The notes: a model not told the origin generated them from the sequence alone. A stretch of 64,000 bases of DNA from Brevinema andersonii (GCF_900112165.1 NZ_FOKY01000001.1:426416-490415); one strand, 5' to 3'; positions 34,685-43,850 are shown, numbered from the stretch's first letter. A program made the numbers and translations.

Positions 34685-35728
34685 ATGACAGAAATTTTGT
34701 CTCAGGATGAAATCGACGCTCTGCTTACGGCGGTTTCCGGGGCACCTGTTCCTCATGATGAGGTTCAAAACGAAACCACTACGAAATCATATAACAACAG
34801 AAAGCGTTTAAAAGTATATGATTTTCGGCGGCCTGACAAGTTTTCGAAAGACCAAGTTCGCACCCTTCAAATGATCCACGAAACATTTGCTCGCTTGACA
34901 ACTACATCTTTGGCAGCACAGCTTCGTTCACTAGTACAGGTGCATGTTGTTTCAGTGGACCAGCTCACTTATGAAGAATTTACTCGTTCGATACCCTCGC
35001 CTACAACTTTAGGTATTGTAAATATGGATCCGTTGAAAGGTTCTGCTGTGATCGAGGTAGATCCTGCTATTACTTTTTCTATCATTGACCGATTATTTGG
35101 TGGTAAGGGAGAAACACTCAAGCAAAATCGAGAATTGACGGATATCGAAATGTCTGTTATTGAAGGTATTTTAGTGAGACTTTTAGGAAATCTTCGGGAA
35201 GCTTGGGCAAATATGATGGATCTACGCCCGCGCTTAGGTAACATCGAAACAAATCCGCAGTTCGTAGGGATTGTTCCACCCAACAGTATGGTGATTTTAA
35301 CAACTTTCGATACCAAAATTGGCGAAGTAGAGGGAATGATTAATTTTTGTATACCGTATATTACGATCGAACCAATTATTAATAAGCTTTCTGCTCAATA
35401 TTGGTACTCTGCAATCAACCGAGGTGTAACAGCGGAACATATTAATTTTATTAAACAACAATTGAATGATATCCGTTTGACAGTTATTGCTCAGTTGGCT
35501 GAAACAACGTTATCTTTTTCTGAAGTAAGTATGCTGAAAGAAGGCGATGTGATTCGTTTTGATAATAGTGTAAGCTCTGATGTAGATATTTTTATCGGTA
35601 GAAATGTTAAATTTAAAGGAAAACCAGGACTTTTTGGATCACGCCGTGCTGTGCAAATTCATGAAATCTTAGAAACCTTTAATGAAGAAGATCTTCATGA
35701 TCTTCTAATGGATTCAGAAGATAACTGA
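34685..35728 (+). CDS. fliM: Flagellar motor switch protein FliM
   Basis: 347 residues. The N-terminal CheY-binding peptide LSQDEIDALLTAV is intact, followed by FRRPDKFSKDQVRTLQMIHE, the middle domain (ETFARLTTTSLAAQLR, EEFTRSIPSPT, DRLFGGKGE, NPQFVGIVPPN) and a C-terminal SpoA domain with LKEGDVIRFDNSVS. It couples CheY-P binding to motor reversal. ATG at 34685 follows AAGGA. The fliL-fliM order matches the spirochaete flagellar operon, but the usual downstream genes (fliN/Y, fliO, fliP and so on) are missing; an opposing gene follows after 16 bases. Confidence 0.97.
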   Translation: MTEILSQDEIDALLTAVSGAPVPHDEVQNETTTKSYNNRKRLKVYDFRRPDKFSKDQVRTLQMIHETFARLTTTSLAAQLRSLVQVHVVSVDQLTYEEFTRSIPSPTTLGIVNMDPLKGSAVIEVDPAITFSIIDRLFGGKGETLKQNRELTDIEMSVIEGILVRLLGNLREAWANMMDLRPRLGNIETNPQFVGIVPPNSMVILTTFDTKIGEVEGMINFCIPYITIEPIINKLSAQYWYSAINRGVTAEHINFIKQQLNDIRLTVIAQLAETTLSFSEVSMLKEGDVIRFDNSVSSDVDIFIGRNVKFKGKPGLFGSRRAVQIHEILETFNEEDLHDLLMDSEDN

Positions 35729-35744
35729 ACAATATCGTGCTCCT

Positions 35745-36038
35745 TTATAACCCCAATGCTTTAAGTAATTTTTCTGTTAATGTATTGATAGTTTCTTGTT
35801 TGTCGTAGTATCCATTTTCTAAGCGTTCTTTGACTTCTTTAATTCTCACTTCATCTATATCTGGAGTTTTAGCTAAAATTTCTCTGATAAATGCTTCATC
35901 TTCTAGAAAGCGTGCTTCATCAGATACTTTCAGTATATCATCATTATTTGATCTTTTTATAGAAGAAGGAGCTTGATCTGTCTTGAGAGAATTTGGTTTT
36001 TCGGGGGGAGTAACACCGCTAATGCCTCTGATTTCCAT
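35745..36038 (-). CDS. flgM: FlgM-like flagellar anti-sigma factor
   Basis: 97 residues. The N-terminus (MEIRGISGVTPPEKPNS) resembles the unstructured FlgM start, and the C-terminal half has DILKVSDEARFLEDEAFIRE, then DEVRIKEVKERLENGYYD and TINTLTEKLLKALGL, which follows the FlgM pattern of VSLSxEA, VRxEKVxxIKxxIxxGxY and a final helix. FlgM binds the flagellar sigma factor FliA until hook completion. The sigma factor itself is not in this window. ATG at 36038 follows AGGAGG by 8 bases. The gene lies 15 bases after rsmI and converges on fliM with 16 bases between. Confidence 0.75.
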   Translation of the reverse strand: MEIRGISGVTPPEKPNSLKTDQAPSSIKRSNNDDILKVSDEARFLEDEAFIREILAKTPDIDEVRIKEVKERLENGYYDKQETINTLTEKLLKALGL

Positions 36039-36053
36039 TCTCTGAACCTCCTG

Positions 36054-36803
36054 TTAAATCTTCTGTATATTTTTTAGTTTTCTTTTTTCTTTTTTTGAAA
36101 AAGGTTTAATTGCTTCTGGAAGAATAATTTCTCCATCAAGCTTGATCGTAGCAACAAATTCACCTTTTTCTTTTTCACTCAATTGTGCTTCGACTTCTTC
36201 GGGAGTTCCTCTGTAAATATGTTCATATATTTTTGTGAGTTCCTTCCCTAAACTAATTTCGGCAGAAATTTGTAAATCCTTGAGCATTTTTAAGAATTTT
36301 TTTATCCTGTGGCAGGATATAAAAATTACAATAATCGTATTCTTTTTTGCATATTGTACTAATATTTTTTGTATTTGAGCCTCTTTTTTTGATAGAAACC
36401 CTAAAAAAACAATAATATCACCGCTTATTCCTGCAACAGAAAGCATAGTACTTAGTGCTGACGGACCAGGAATTGGAATGACATCATACCCAGCAACGCT
36501 GACTTCTTGAACTACTTTTAACCCAGGATCCGAAATACACGGGCTGCCCGCATCGCTCACTAATGCAATATTTTTTCCTTGTTGCAGGAAATTTATTATT
36601 CCTTTTGCAGAATTCACTTCATTTGCCGGCGAGCATTCTAATAATTTTTTGTTTTTTATACCTAAATGGCTTAATAAAATACAGGTACGGGGTATATTTT
36701 CGCAAGCAATAATGGGTACTTCTTGCAGAGTGCGTATAGCTCTTAATGTTATATCTTCAAGGTTACCGATAGGTGTGCCCACAACAAACAGCTGTGCTTT
36801 CAT
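36054..36803 (-). CDS. rsmI: 16S rRNA (cytidine-1402-2'-O)-methyltransferase
   Basis: 249 residues, lacking the short C-terminal extension of the E. coli protein (286). Signatures: FVVGTPIGNLEDITLRAIRT, VPIIACENIPRTCILLSHLGI (usually CEDTRHT), ALVSDAGSPCISDPG and VIPIPGPSALSTMLSVAG. It methylates the 2'-OH of C1402 in the decoding centre. The C-terminus is lysine-rich. Substitution of the usual EDTR by ENIPR is a small oddity in a conserved loop. Start ATG at 36803 follows AAAGGA. It is cotranscribed with the FlgM-like gene. Confidence 0.92.
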   Translation of the reverse strand: MKAQLFVVGTPIGNLEDITLRAIRTLQEVPIIACENIPRTCILLSHLGIKNKKLLECSPANEVNSAKGIINFLQQGKNIALVSDAGSPCISDPGLKVVQEVSVAGYDVIPIPGPSALSTMLSVAGISGDIIVFLGFLSKKEAQIQKILVQYAKKNTIIVIFISCHRIKKFLKMLKDLQISAEISLGKELTKIYEHIYRGTPEEVEAQLSEKEKGEFVATIKLDGEIILPEAIKPFSKKEKRKLKNIQKI

Positions 36804-36948
36804 TAAGCATCCTTTCCATAAATTAGAGTCTGTGATCAGTCGAGTGATTCTTAAATGTTTTATGAAGAATTTTTTTTAAAATATTTATTTTCTATTTTAT
36901 GTTTTAATTTCTTTTTTGTCAAATTTTCTGAATTTATGGTCGTTTTTC

Positions 36949-36977
36949 TTGAAAATATTTCCCTTTTTTTGTATCAT
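36949..36977 (+). promoter_or_regulatory. Promoter of the metal ABC permease gene
   Basis: TTGAAA (36949-36954), 17-base spacer, TATCAT (36972-36977). It sits in the ~200-base AT-rich gap between rsmI and the permease, in which nothing else was recognised. No Zur- or Fur-type palindrome was found. Confidence 0.6.
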
Positions 36978-37004
36978 TTATAAAATACTTAAAGTGAGTA
37001 TGAA

Positions 37005-37796
37005 ATGTTGTGGCAATTTTCTTTTTTTCGCTATGCTGTTGGAATTTCCTTTGTTTTGTCGATACTTTTTGCATTGATATCATTTATCATTGTTGTTAGA
37101 AAATTGTCATTTCTTGCTGTTGGCACTGAACATGCGGCATTTGGAGGTGTCGGGCTGGCAAAGTTTTTGGGTTGGAATGTTTTTCCCGTAACACTTGGAT
37201 TTTCAATGTTGTTAACAGTTTTAGCGGGGCTGAGCTCCAAAAAAAGTCATCTCACACCCGAAACAAATACCAGTCTTTTATTTTCTGCGGCCATGGCTTT
37301 CGGTACTATGCTTTTTTCACTCAACCGCGGTTCGGGGTTTAACTTAATGGGTTTTTTGTTTGGCGACATCATCGGAATCACCCATACTGATCTTATAACT
37401 GCAGTTATTCTAACATCTATTGTTATTTTTATTATTGTGCCAGCTTTTGGTAAAATTATTTATCTTAGCTTTGACCGACAGGGAGCTATTGTAGCAGGAG
37501 CCAACTCCGATCTTTGGGATACACTGGTTTATGCAGCTTTGTCTGCTAGTATTGTTTTAGGAATAAAGCTTGTAGGAGTACTTCTTGTTGCTGCTATGAC
37601 TGTTTTGCCCGCTGCTTTTGCGTTGCTTTGGAAAAAAAATACCATCCGAACTCTTATGATTGCGTTCTGTTTTACTTTATTTTCTATGCTTACTGGTGTT
37701 TTGTTGTCGTTTGTATGGGATATAGCGCCGGGTTCGCTGATTGTTGCTGTTGCTGTTGTAATTTATTTTGCAGCCTGTCAATTAGTACGTCAATAA
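37005..37796 (+). CDS. Metal ABC transporter permease (ABC-3 / ZnuB family)
   Basis: 263 residues with about eight hydrophobic segments. The ABC-3 features are FVLSILFALISFIIVVRKLSFLAVG followed by EHAAFGGVGLAKFLG, FGDIIGI, and the end GVLLVAAMTVLPAAFALLW, which closely follow ZnuB/MntB-type permeases of zinc, manganese or iron importers. The metal cannot be fixed. The ATPase is not adjacent; a matching one is 20 kb away at 57127-57915, and the solute-binding protein is not in the window. ATG at 37005 has only a weak GTGAG upstream. Confidence 0.88.
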   Translation: MLWQFSFFRYAVGISFVLSILFALISFIIVVRKLSFLAVGTEHAAFGGVGLAKFLGWNVFPVTLGFSMLLTVLAGLSSKKSHLTPETNTSLLFSAAMAFGTMLFSLNRGSGFNLMGFLFGDIIGITHTDLITAVILTSIVIFIIVPAFGKIIYLSFDRQGAIVAGANSDLWDTLVYAALSASIVLGIKLVGVLLVAAMTVLPAAFALLWKKNTIRTLMIAFCFTLFSMLTGVLLSFVWDIAPGSLIVAVAVVIYFAACQLVRQ

Positions 37797-37807
37797 AAGG
37801 AATGTTT

Positions 37808-38878
37808 ATGGACAATTTTTTGTATAAAATTTTTACCTCTGATTTTTTTACTTCTTTGGTTAAATTTGTAGCCATCATTGGAATGTTGTTCTTTATGACT
37901 TTCGTGTTTTTATGGAATAATTTTTTTGCTGTCTTGATTGGTGTTGCTATTACTGCACTTGTTATATTTTATGTAGGTGAGAGACTTGTTTTTTATGCCG
38001 GGCGTCTTTCTGAAAGTACTGGCTTATCGGGAGCTTGGATCGGATTTTTAATTGTTGCTATTATTACATCAATTCCTGAAATAGTCAGTACTTTTACCGC
38101 TGTGACCCATGGGCAGTTAGGCCTTGCAACCGGAGGTATCTTTGGTTCCAGCGCTGCTAATATCTCCATTTTGGCTTTTGTTTTCCTTATTCTTCGAAAA
38201 CAAAAAATAATCCTCTCTCAAGCTTCTTTTTTTGCGATGATCGCTAGTTTGATTATGCTGACATTGGTAAGCTTTATCATTTTTTTCCATAAAACATATG
38301 ACGTTCTTCTCAATAAATGGATGGTTGCTGCGGTTATATTTTTAGTGTACTGTCTTCTTATGTATATTAGTTTCAGCCTTGACCCTGATGACAATCAAAA
38401 AACCGGAGTAGAACTTAAAAATACGTTGCTTAATTTTGTATTTTATTCAATTAGTTTAATTTTTTTGTCGTGGATCCTAGTAATTTTGTGCGAGCAGCTT
38501 TCACGTATTAAGCTGCCGTATCTTGGATATACTTTAGGGGCTCATTTTGTTGGAACGCTTATACTGGCAGTTGCAACATCCGTACCAGAGCTGGTGACTG
38601 CATTTCAAATGGTCAAAAAGAATATGAACGATATGGCTTTGGGAAATATTTTTGGCAGTAATGTTTTTAATTTGATGGTGTTTGGAGCAGCTTCGTTAGC
38701 TGGGGATTACTTTTTTTGGCAGGGAGTACCTTTTGATGTTATTTATACGATTTTTACGATATATGCAGTTAGTTTAATAACGGCCGTGCTGAATTTTATG
38801 AAAAAAGGTTGGGTTGTGTACAGTATCTATGTTTTAGTGCTGATACTTTGGATTGGATCATTATTGTTTGTTTTTTAG
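37808..38878 (+). CDS. CaCA-family sodium/calcium exchanger-like protein (YrbG type)
   Basis: 356 residues with ~10 hydrophobic segments and the two inverted alpha-repeats: IITSIPEIVSTFTAVTHGQL with GGIFGSSAANISILA in the first half, and ATSVPELVTAFQMVKKNMND with LGNIFGSNVFNLMVFG in the second. The ExxT/S and GN(I/V)xGSN motifs are the ion-binding sites. It exchanges cations, probably Ca2+ for Na+ or H+, across the inner membrane. The ATG at 37808 follows AAGGA by 6 bases (37802 is also possible). It is 11 bases behind the permease gene, so it is cotranscribed. Its stop overlaps the next convergent stop by four bases. Confidence 0.9.
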   Translation: MDNFLYKIFTSDFFTSLVKFVAIIGMLFFMTFVFLWNNFFAVLIGVAITALVIFYVGERLVFYAGRLSESTGLSGAWIGFLIVAIITSIPEIVSTFTAVTHGQLGLATGGIFGSSAANISILAFVFLILRKQKIILSQASFFAMIASLIMLTLVSFIIFFHKTYDVLLNKWMVAAVIFLVYCLLMYISFSLDPDDNQKTGVELKNTLLNFVFYSISLIFLSWILVILCEQLSRIKLPYLGYTLGAHFVGTLILAVATSVPELVTAFQMVKKNMNDMALGNIFGSNVFNLMVFGAASLAGDYFFWQGVPFDVIYTIFTIYAVSLITAVLNFMKKGWVVYSIYVLVLILWIGSLLFVF

Positions 38879-39867
38879 ATGATCAAAATCAGTGCAGCTA
38901 GTAGCAGAACTATAAGCATCGCACTCCACATGAGAAATTGAGTGAAATTTTTATCACGGAACAGGTCAGAAATAGAATTAACAACATGAAAATCAGGAAC
39001 TATACTTTTAGTAATCGGCTCAATCACGCGTTCATTTGAAAATTGATCATATAGTTTGATCTTAAACCTATCGTCAAGTGTTAATTGTGTGATTTGACCA
39101 GGGCCATAGAGAATAAGAAAATGATATTGATTTTTCTCTCCTTTTTTAATCTGATCAATTGTACCGATTAAAGGAAGAAGCATATTTTGTTCTTCATCAA
39201 ATGCATGAAAGTAAGCAATCCATTCTTGACCTTTTTTGCTACTGTTATCTAATCGCATAAGAATCTTCATGCCCTTTGTAAGTAATGAACAGGAAATACC
39301 ATTAATGGGTGAAAATATAGGAGATGCTGGAATAATTTGATCAGTAGGCGCGATCTCAAAAGGTGTGTTAGCTTGTTGTTCTTTTTTTTGTTGAGCTTTG
39401 GCGTGTTTTGCTTCGATAGCTTTACGTTCTTCGCGGGCTGCTAAGATTTTTTCTTTACTTGTCTCTTCAAATTCTAGCTCAATAGAAAAATTTTTATCTT
39501 TTTGGAGGGTGGTAAAAAAATTTTCTAAAGTACTGCGGATTTTTTCCTTGTTTCGCAATTGGTAGTCTACAATCAGTCCTGGTGCCAAACCATAATCACC
39601 GCTTAGGTTGTCAGAAAAAATACGTTTAAATTCGGTGGTCATATTGTTTGCATAGCTGCCACGCATTAAAATTTTGTTAATCTGCTCCTCAAGGATCAGC
39701 CACATCAATTTGATATCGATTTGGTTGATGTCACTGAAATGTGAAACAAAAATATAATCCTCAAACAGTGATTTTTGAACTAAATCCAGCAGAATAGCAA
39801 AAAATCCATATGTATTACTAGTTTTGAAGTGAAATTTGCCTTTGATGACAAGCATATCATTTTTCAT
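38875..39867 (-). CDS. Hypothetical tail-anchored protein
   Basis: 330 residues with no signal peptide and a single hydrophobic helix at the extreme C-terminus (FLMWSAMLIVLLLAALILII), so it is probably a tail-anchored protein facing the cytoplasm. The middle (about 165-195) is a charged coiled segment (KILAAREERKAIEAKHAKAQ); the part after 200 is beta-rich and recalls a PilZ-like or SH3-like barrel, but no signature residues are clear. ATG at 39867 follows AAAGG. It is divergent from folD, with a gap of only 45 bases. The function is unknown. Confidence 0.65.
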   Translation of the reverse strand: MKNDMLVIKGKFHFKTSNTYGFFAILLDLVQKSLFEDYIFVSHFSDINQIDIKLMWLILEEQINKILMRGSYANNMTTEFKRIFSDNLSGDYGLAPGLIVDYQLRNKEKIRSTLENFFTTLQKDKNFSIELEFEETSKEKILAAREERKAIEAKHAKAQQKKEQQANTPFEIAPTDQIIPASPIFSPINGISCSLLTKGMKILMRLDNSSKKGQEWIAYFHAFDEEQNMLLPLIGTIDQIKKGEKNQYHFLILYGPGQITQLTLDDRFKIKLYDQFSNERVIEPITKSIVPDFHVVNSISDLFRDKNFTQFLMWSAMLIVLLLAALILII

Positions 39868-39912
39868 AATAGTACCTTTTTCTTTATATTATCGTAATTT
39901 AAGGAGTTTATA

Positions 39913-40761
39913 TTGATATTAGACGGAAAAAAAATTGCAGAAAAAAAGAAACATCAAATTATAGGTATCCTGGCCGATAAAAATTTAACTCCGGGTTTGG
40001 CAACAGTGCTCGTAGGTTCGGATAGGGCTTCATACAGTTATGTTGCCGCTAAAATTAAAGCATGCAGCGAAGTGGGTTTTTATTCGCATCCTGTTTTTCT
40101 GAGCGAAAAAATTTCTGAAGTTGAACTGCTACATTGCATAGAGCAGTTAAATATAAATCCCAAAATTCATGGTATTTTGGTGCAGCTACCGTTGCCGGGA
40201 CACATCTCCGAAAAAAATATTCTTTCTGCGATTTTACCAGAAAAAGATGTTGATTGTTTTCATCCGTTGAATCTAGGGCGTTTATTTGCTGGTGTTTCCG
40301 AATTTTCGCCCTGCACACCTAAAGGAATTTTAACGTTGCTGAAGAGCATGGATATTTCATTGGAATCGCAAAATGCACTGGTTATTGGGAAAAGTAATAT
40401 CGTCGGCAAGCCGGCAGCTTTTTTGCTGCTTCAACATGATATGACAGTAAGTATTGCTCATAAAAAAACCAAGAATCTAAAACAATTATGCCGCGAAGCA
40501 GATATTATTGTATCTGCTGCAGGTTGTCCCAATCTCATAACTGCTGATATGATCAGAGATGGTGTTATTATCATTGATGTTGGCATTAACAGAGTGCCCG
40601 ATTCCCATAACCCCAAAAAATATCGTATACAAGGTGATGCTGATTTTGCTGGAATTGCCTCAAAGTGCAAGGCTATTACTCCAGTACCGGGTGGTATTGG
40701 GCCGATGACTATTGTTTCGCTATTGGAAAATACGCTTTATCTTGCGGAACGGGCTTTATAA
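39913..40761 (+). CDS. folD: Bifunctional methylene-THF dehydrogenase / methenyl-THF cyclohydrolase
   Basis: 282 residues. The catalytic YVAAK (43-47), GILVQLPLPGHI, EKDVDCFHPLNLGRL, PCTPKGIL, the NADP-binding VIGKSNIVGKPAAFLLL (usually GRSxIVGxP), GVIIIDVGINR and TPVPGGIGPMTI are all present. It interconverts 5,10-methylene- and 10-formyl-THF in one-carbon metabolism. It starts with TTG at 39913, 6 bases after a consensus AAGGAG, and no ATG is possible before the conserved region. The Arg-to-Lys change in the dinucleotide loop (GKSNIVG) is mildly unusual. The stop overlaps that of dxr by six bases. Confidence 0.95.
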   Translation: MILDGKKIAEKKKHQIIGILADKNLTPGLATVLVGSDRASYSYVAAKIKACSEVGFYSHPVFLSEKISEVELLHCIEQLNINPKIHGILVQLPLPGHISEKNILSAILPEKDVDCFHPLNLGRLFAGVSEFSPCTPKGILTLLKSMDISLESQNALVIGKSNIVGKPAAFLLLQHDMTVSIAHKKTKNLKQLCREADIIVSAAGCPNLITADMIRDGVIIIDVGINRVPDSHNPKKYRIQGDADFAGIASKCKAITPVPGGIGPMTIVSLLENTLYLAERAL

Positions 40762-41910
40762 TCGGAGATCATCACCTTTAAAGGTGATTCGTTCGAGTGT
40801 AAGAATACGAGCTTTTTTGTCAGCAATTAAAATCTCTTCGGCAGAAGGATTAGCAATATTAGGATAATTTTCAACAATTTCCTGAATTAAGTCAGGGATT
40901 TTGTAAAATTTAATACGACCTTCAAGAAATTTTTCTACAATAACTTCGTTAGCAGCGCATAATACCGCGGGAAGTACACCATTTTCTCGTGCTACTTGGC
41001 GGATAAACGGCAAAAGTGGAAATTTTTTTTCATCCGGCTCCAAAAATTCAAGCGGTTCACGGGTTGGATCGTAAATACCAAAAGGCGCTTCTTTCGGAGT
41101 TTCTGGAAAAAATAGTGCATATAATGCAGGATATCTCATGTCTGTAGGTGATGCCAGCATATGCCAGTGGCTTCCTTTACAATGTACAGCTCCATGTACC
41201 AGCGATTGTGGGTGTATTAAAATACGAATTTTATCTTCTGTCGTTCCAAAAAGATATATAGCTTCGATGAGCTCGAGGCCTTTATTCATCATATTAGCGC
41301 TGTTGACTGTTATATGCATTCCCATTTTCCAAGTCGGATGATTCAGAACATCCTCAATGGAAATAGTTTCATTAATTTCTTTGTGTAGAAAAGGGCCACC
41401 TGATGCCGTTAAAATAATTTCTTCGATTTCTGAACTTTCTTTTCCACGCAGGAGATCGAATAAAGCTAGGTGTTCGCTGTCGAGCGGAATGATAGAGCCA
41501 TTGTATTTTTTTTCGGCCTCGATGAGAAATTTGCCACCGGCTACCAGCGATTCTTTGTTAGCGATAATTAATGTTTTGCCTTTTTTGAGTGCCCCTAGTG
41601 ATGGCAAAAATCCCGCTGTCCCCGTTACAGCATTGATAATGGTATCGTTTTCTTCGTGCATCGCTAAATCGACGATACCTTCTTCGCCGAACATAAATTC
41701 CACATTCGGGAACATTAATGGCAAATCAGGATGTTCCTGTGCAAGAACAACATATTTTGGAGCGAATTCTTCAATAAGTGCAATGGTTTTTCCAATGTTG
41801 CTCCATGCAGAAAATCCATACAAAGTAAATAATTCGGGGTATTGCCTGATTACTGATAGCACAGATCCGCCTACAGATCCTGTGGCTCCTAAAAGGCAGA
41901 TTCTTCTCAT
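40756..41910 (-). CDS. dxr: 1-deoxy-D-xylulose 5-phosphate reductoisomerase
   Basis: 384 residues. The NADPH loop LLGATGSVGGSVLSVIRQ opens the protein. LIIANKESLVAGG, PLDSEHLALFDLL, ILTASGGPFL, the catalytic-loop NHPTWKMG, GLELIEAIYLF, IHPQSLVHGAV and PTDMRYPALYALFFP are further DXR hallmarks. It commits carbon to the MEP isoprenoid pathway. It is 10 bases downstream of the large exported protein gene and shares its promoter at 43851-43879. No other MEP gene is in the window. Confidence 0.97.
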   Translation of the reverse strand: MRRICLLGATGSVGGSVLSVIRQYPELFTLYGFSAWSNIGKTIALIEEFAPKYVVLAQEHPDLPLMFPNVEFMFGEEGIVDLAMHEENDTIINAVTGTAGFLPSLGALKKGKTLIIANKESLVAGGKFLIEAEKKYNGSIIPLDSEHLALFDLLRGKESSEIEEIILTASGGPFLHKEINETISIEDVLNHPTWKMGMHITVNSANMMNKGLELIEAIYLFGTTEDKIRILIHPQSLVHGAVHCKGSHWHMLASPTDMRYPALYALFFPETPKEAPFGIYDPTREPLEFLEPDEKKFPLLPFIRQVARENGVLPAVLCAANEVIVEKFLEGRIKFYKIPDLIQEIVENYPNIANPSAEEILIADKKARILTLERITFKGDDLRL

Positions 41911-41920
41911 AAATTCTCCA

Positions 41921-43819
41921 TTACTGCCTGATAAATATACCCTTTGAAGATTGATTGCCGGTAGTATCAGTTGCTTGGATTTGGAGGAAAAATCCTTGAC
42001 TTTTTGGTAGTTTAAACCGGAATATTTCGGTTTTTTCGTCTAAAATACCGTCTTCCGGCAAAATAATTGTACTGTTTTGGCCATTTATCAAGTAAGCTAC
42101 TTCTTTTAGAAGAGATTCCTGATCGCTTATAGTAACTCTGATGTCCCAATGACTGTTTTCGTCTTTGAGAAGAATCTCGCCAATAGTAGGAGGTTCACTA
42201 TCAAACATTACTGGTAAAGCAGACAATTCATGAGTAAGGGCTGTTTCGGGAGAATTGGATGGCAGATCGCTAGCTACCACCGTAATGCGCTTGACTCCTG
42301 ATGGAAATGCATCATTTGAAAAACTAAAATTTGTTGCCGACAGCGGTTCGTGATTGATTTTTATTTTCTGCATGCCATCCGCTGCAAGATATACGTCGAA
42401 AATAAGGTTATCGTTGTTGGGATCGGAAGCGTTCCAAGATACATTCAGGATATTATTTTTTTGTTCCATAAAAAGCGTGTTAATTTTAGGGGCAAGGTTG
42501 TGCTGGGTATAGGGAAATTCAACCCCATAAACATATGGAGTAGCTTTGCCATCCGATGAGAGCTGGGCTTTGTAGCGGATGAATTGAGCTGGAGCTGCTG
42601 GAATTTTTTTGCCGGGTGTGACTTCCTGCCAATCGGTCCAGTAGAGAGGATGTTTTGTTACGCCACTCTGTACAAAAAATTTAATAGCTGTGCCTTGTGG
42701 TGTGGATACGTTGGGATTAAATGTACCCCAAGTCGATACTAGTCCTACATCATATACTTCCGAAATAAAGATTCCTTGTCGTGCAATTTTATTTTCAACG
42801 GTCCATATTACCGAAGGATCACTGGTCATTATTTTCATTTTTTCAGCTGAAGGGAGAATAGTCAATACTTTACCTTCACCCAGCGTCGAAAATAAATTCT
42901 TGCCAGTGACTGTATCGTACTCTATGTAAAGACCGAACTGTCCGCCTCCAATGATAATTGTCTTGTTTTGCGCTGCAATAGCCGTAAAATAAAATCCTGG
43001 AAGACTCATTAATTCTTGAACTGAACCATCCTCTTTAACCGCCAGCAGCGAACTGATAATTTGGTCTTTATTGTTTTCGTCATTTTTTGCGGGTGTTGTG
43101 ATCGACTGAATAACGTAAAATACTCCCTCATGATAAGTAAATCCTGCTGCTATGCCGCTGAATCCAGCAAATGCAGTGATTTTATCGTCTGTTTTTTTGT
43201 AGAGAGCTTTTTCGCTCAGTACCCACAAATCTGAACCAATATATAAGCCTTTAATAAGATGTTCTTCATCGTCGAATTCTGCCGTTTCAGTAAGAGAGTC
43301 ATTTTGATAACGATAAATCTGTGCTGGCAGCCCTGTAAGAATATCATAGCTGCCTTTGGGATTAGGGATAATGTCCCAAATATAAGTATTGCTAAGAGTC
43401 AGATTGGTGATTGGTTTTTTATTGCGGTCGAAACGAATAAGTTCTGCGTCGGGCGAAAATGCAGCAATAAATCCATCTTCTGTAGCTGCAAAATCTCCTA
43501 CTAATGACTTGTTTGTATGCCGAAAAATTTCTTTTCTGGATTTGTCTGAGTTAACTTGAATAATACGTGCTTCATCAGCTGTTCCAAGATACAACAAACC
43601 ATTAACTTCTTCCATGGTCCAAAGGATTGCTGGCGTGTCAAATTCCAAACGCGACTCTTTTGACAGTGAAATTCCTTGTTGGTCGGTCATTGATGTGTTT
43701 GAAAGCTGCCAAAGCCATAAGTTCTGAAAGCCACTGTCGGAAATTATTTTGGTTTCGGTGGCCTGAATGTCAATTGTCAAAAGAAAAGTACACAATATTG
43801 CCAGTAATTTATATTTCAT
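41921..43819 (-). CDS. Exported beta-propeller-like protein of unknown function
   Basis: 632 residues. After a signal peptide (MKYKLLAILCTFLLTIDIQA) about 350 residues form repeating blades of ~45 residues (for example WTMEEVNGLLYLGTADEARI, GDFAATEDGFIAAFSPDAEL), fitting a beta-propeller. The remaining 280 look like immunoglobulin or fibronectin-type segments (PKINTLFMEQKNNILNVSWN, AYLINGQNSTIILPEDG). The end TDTTGNQSSKGIFI is like a final Ig strand. The function is unknown, perhaps surface or periplasmic scaffolding. ATG at 43819 follows AAGGA; the promoter at 43851-43879 rules out a longer start. Cotranscribed with dxr. Confidence 0.72.
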   Translation of the reverse strand: MKYKLLAILCTFLLTIDIQATETKIISDSGFQNLWLWQLSNTSMTDQQGISLSKESRLEFDTPAILWTMEEVNGLLYLGTADEARIIQVNSDKSRKEIFRHTNKSLVGDFAATEDGFIAAFSPDAELIRFDRNKKPITNLTLSNTYIWDIIPNPKGSYDILTGLPAQIYRYQNDSLTETAEFDDEEHLIKGLYIGSDLWVLSEKALYKKTDDKITAFAGFSGIAAGFTYHEGVFYVIQSITTPAKNDENNKDQIISSLLAVKEDGSVQELMSLPGFYFTAIAAQNKTIIIGGGQFGLYIEYDTVTGKNLFSTLGEGKVLTILPSAEKMKIMTSDPSVIWTVENKIARQGIFISEVYDVGLVSTWGTFNPNVSTPQGTAIKFFVQSGVTKHPLYWTDWQEVTPGKKIPAAPAQFIRYKAQLSSDGKATPYVYGVEFPYTQHNLAPKINTLFMEQKNNILNVSWNASDPNNDNLIFDVYLAADGMQKIKINHEPLSATNFSFSNDAFPSGVKRITVVASDLPSNSPETALTHELSALPVMFDSEPPTIGEILLKDENSHWDIRVTISDQESLLKEVAYLINGQNSTIILPEDGILDEKTEIFRFKLPKSQGFFLQIQATDTTGNQSSKGIFIRQ

Positions 43820-43850
43820 AACAAATCCTTTAATTAAAGAAAGTCCCTTA

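Noticed and set aside
37628..37808. N-terminal extension of the CaCA exchanger overlapping the permease gene in another frame
   Set aside because: It is a frame shadow of the permease gene; a good ribosome-binding site precedes the ATG at 37808.
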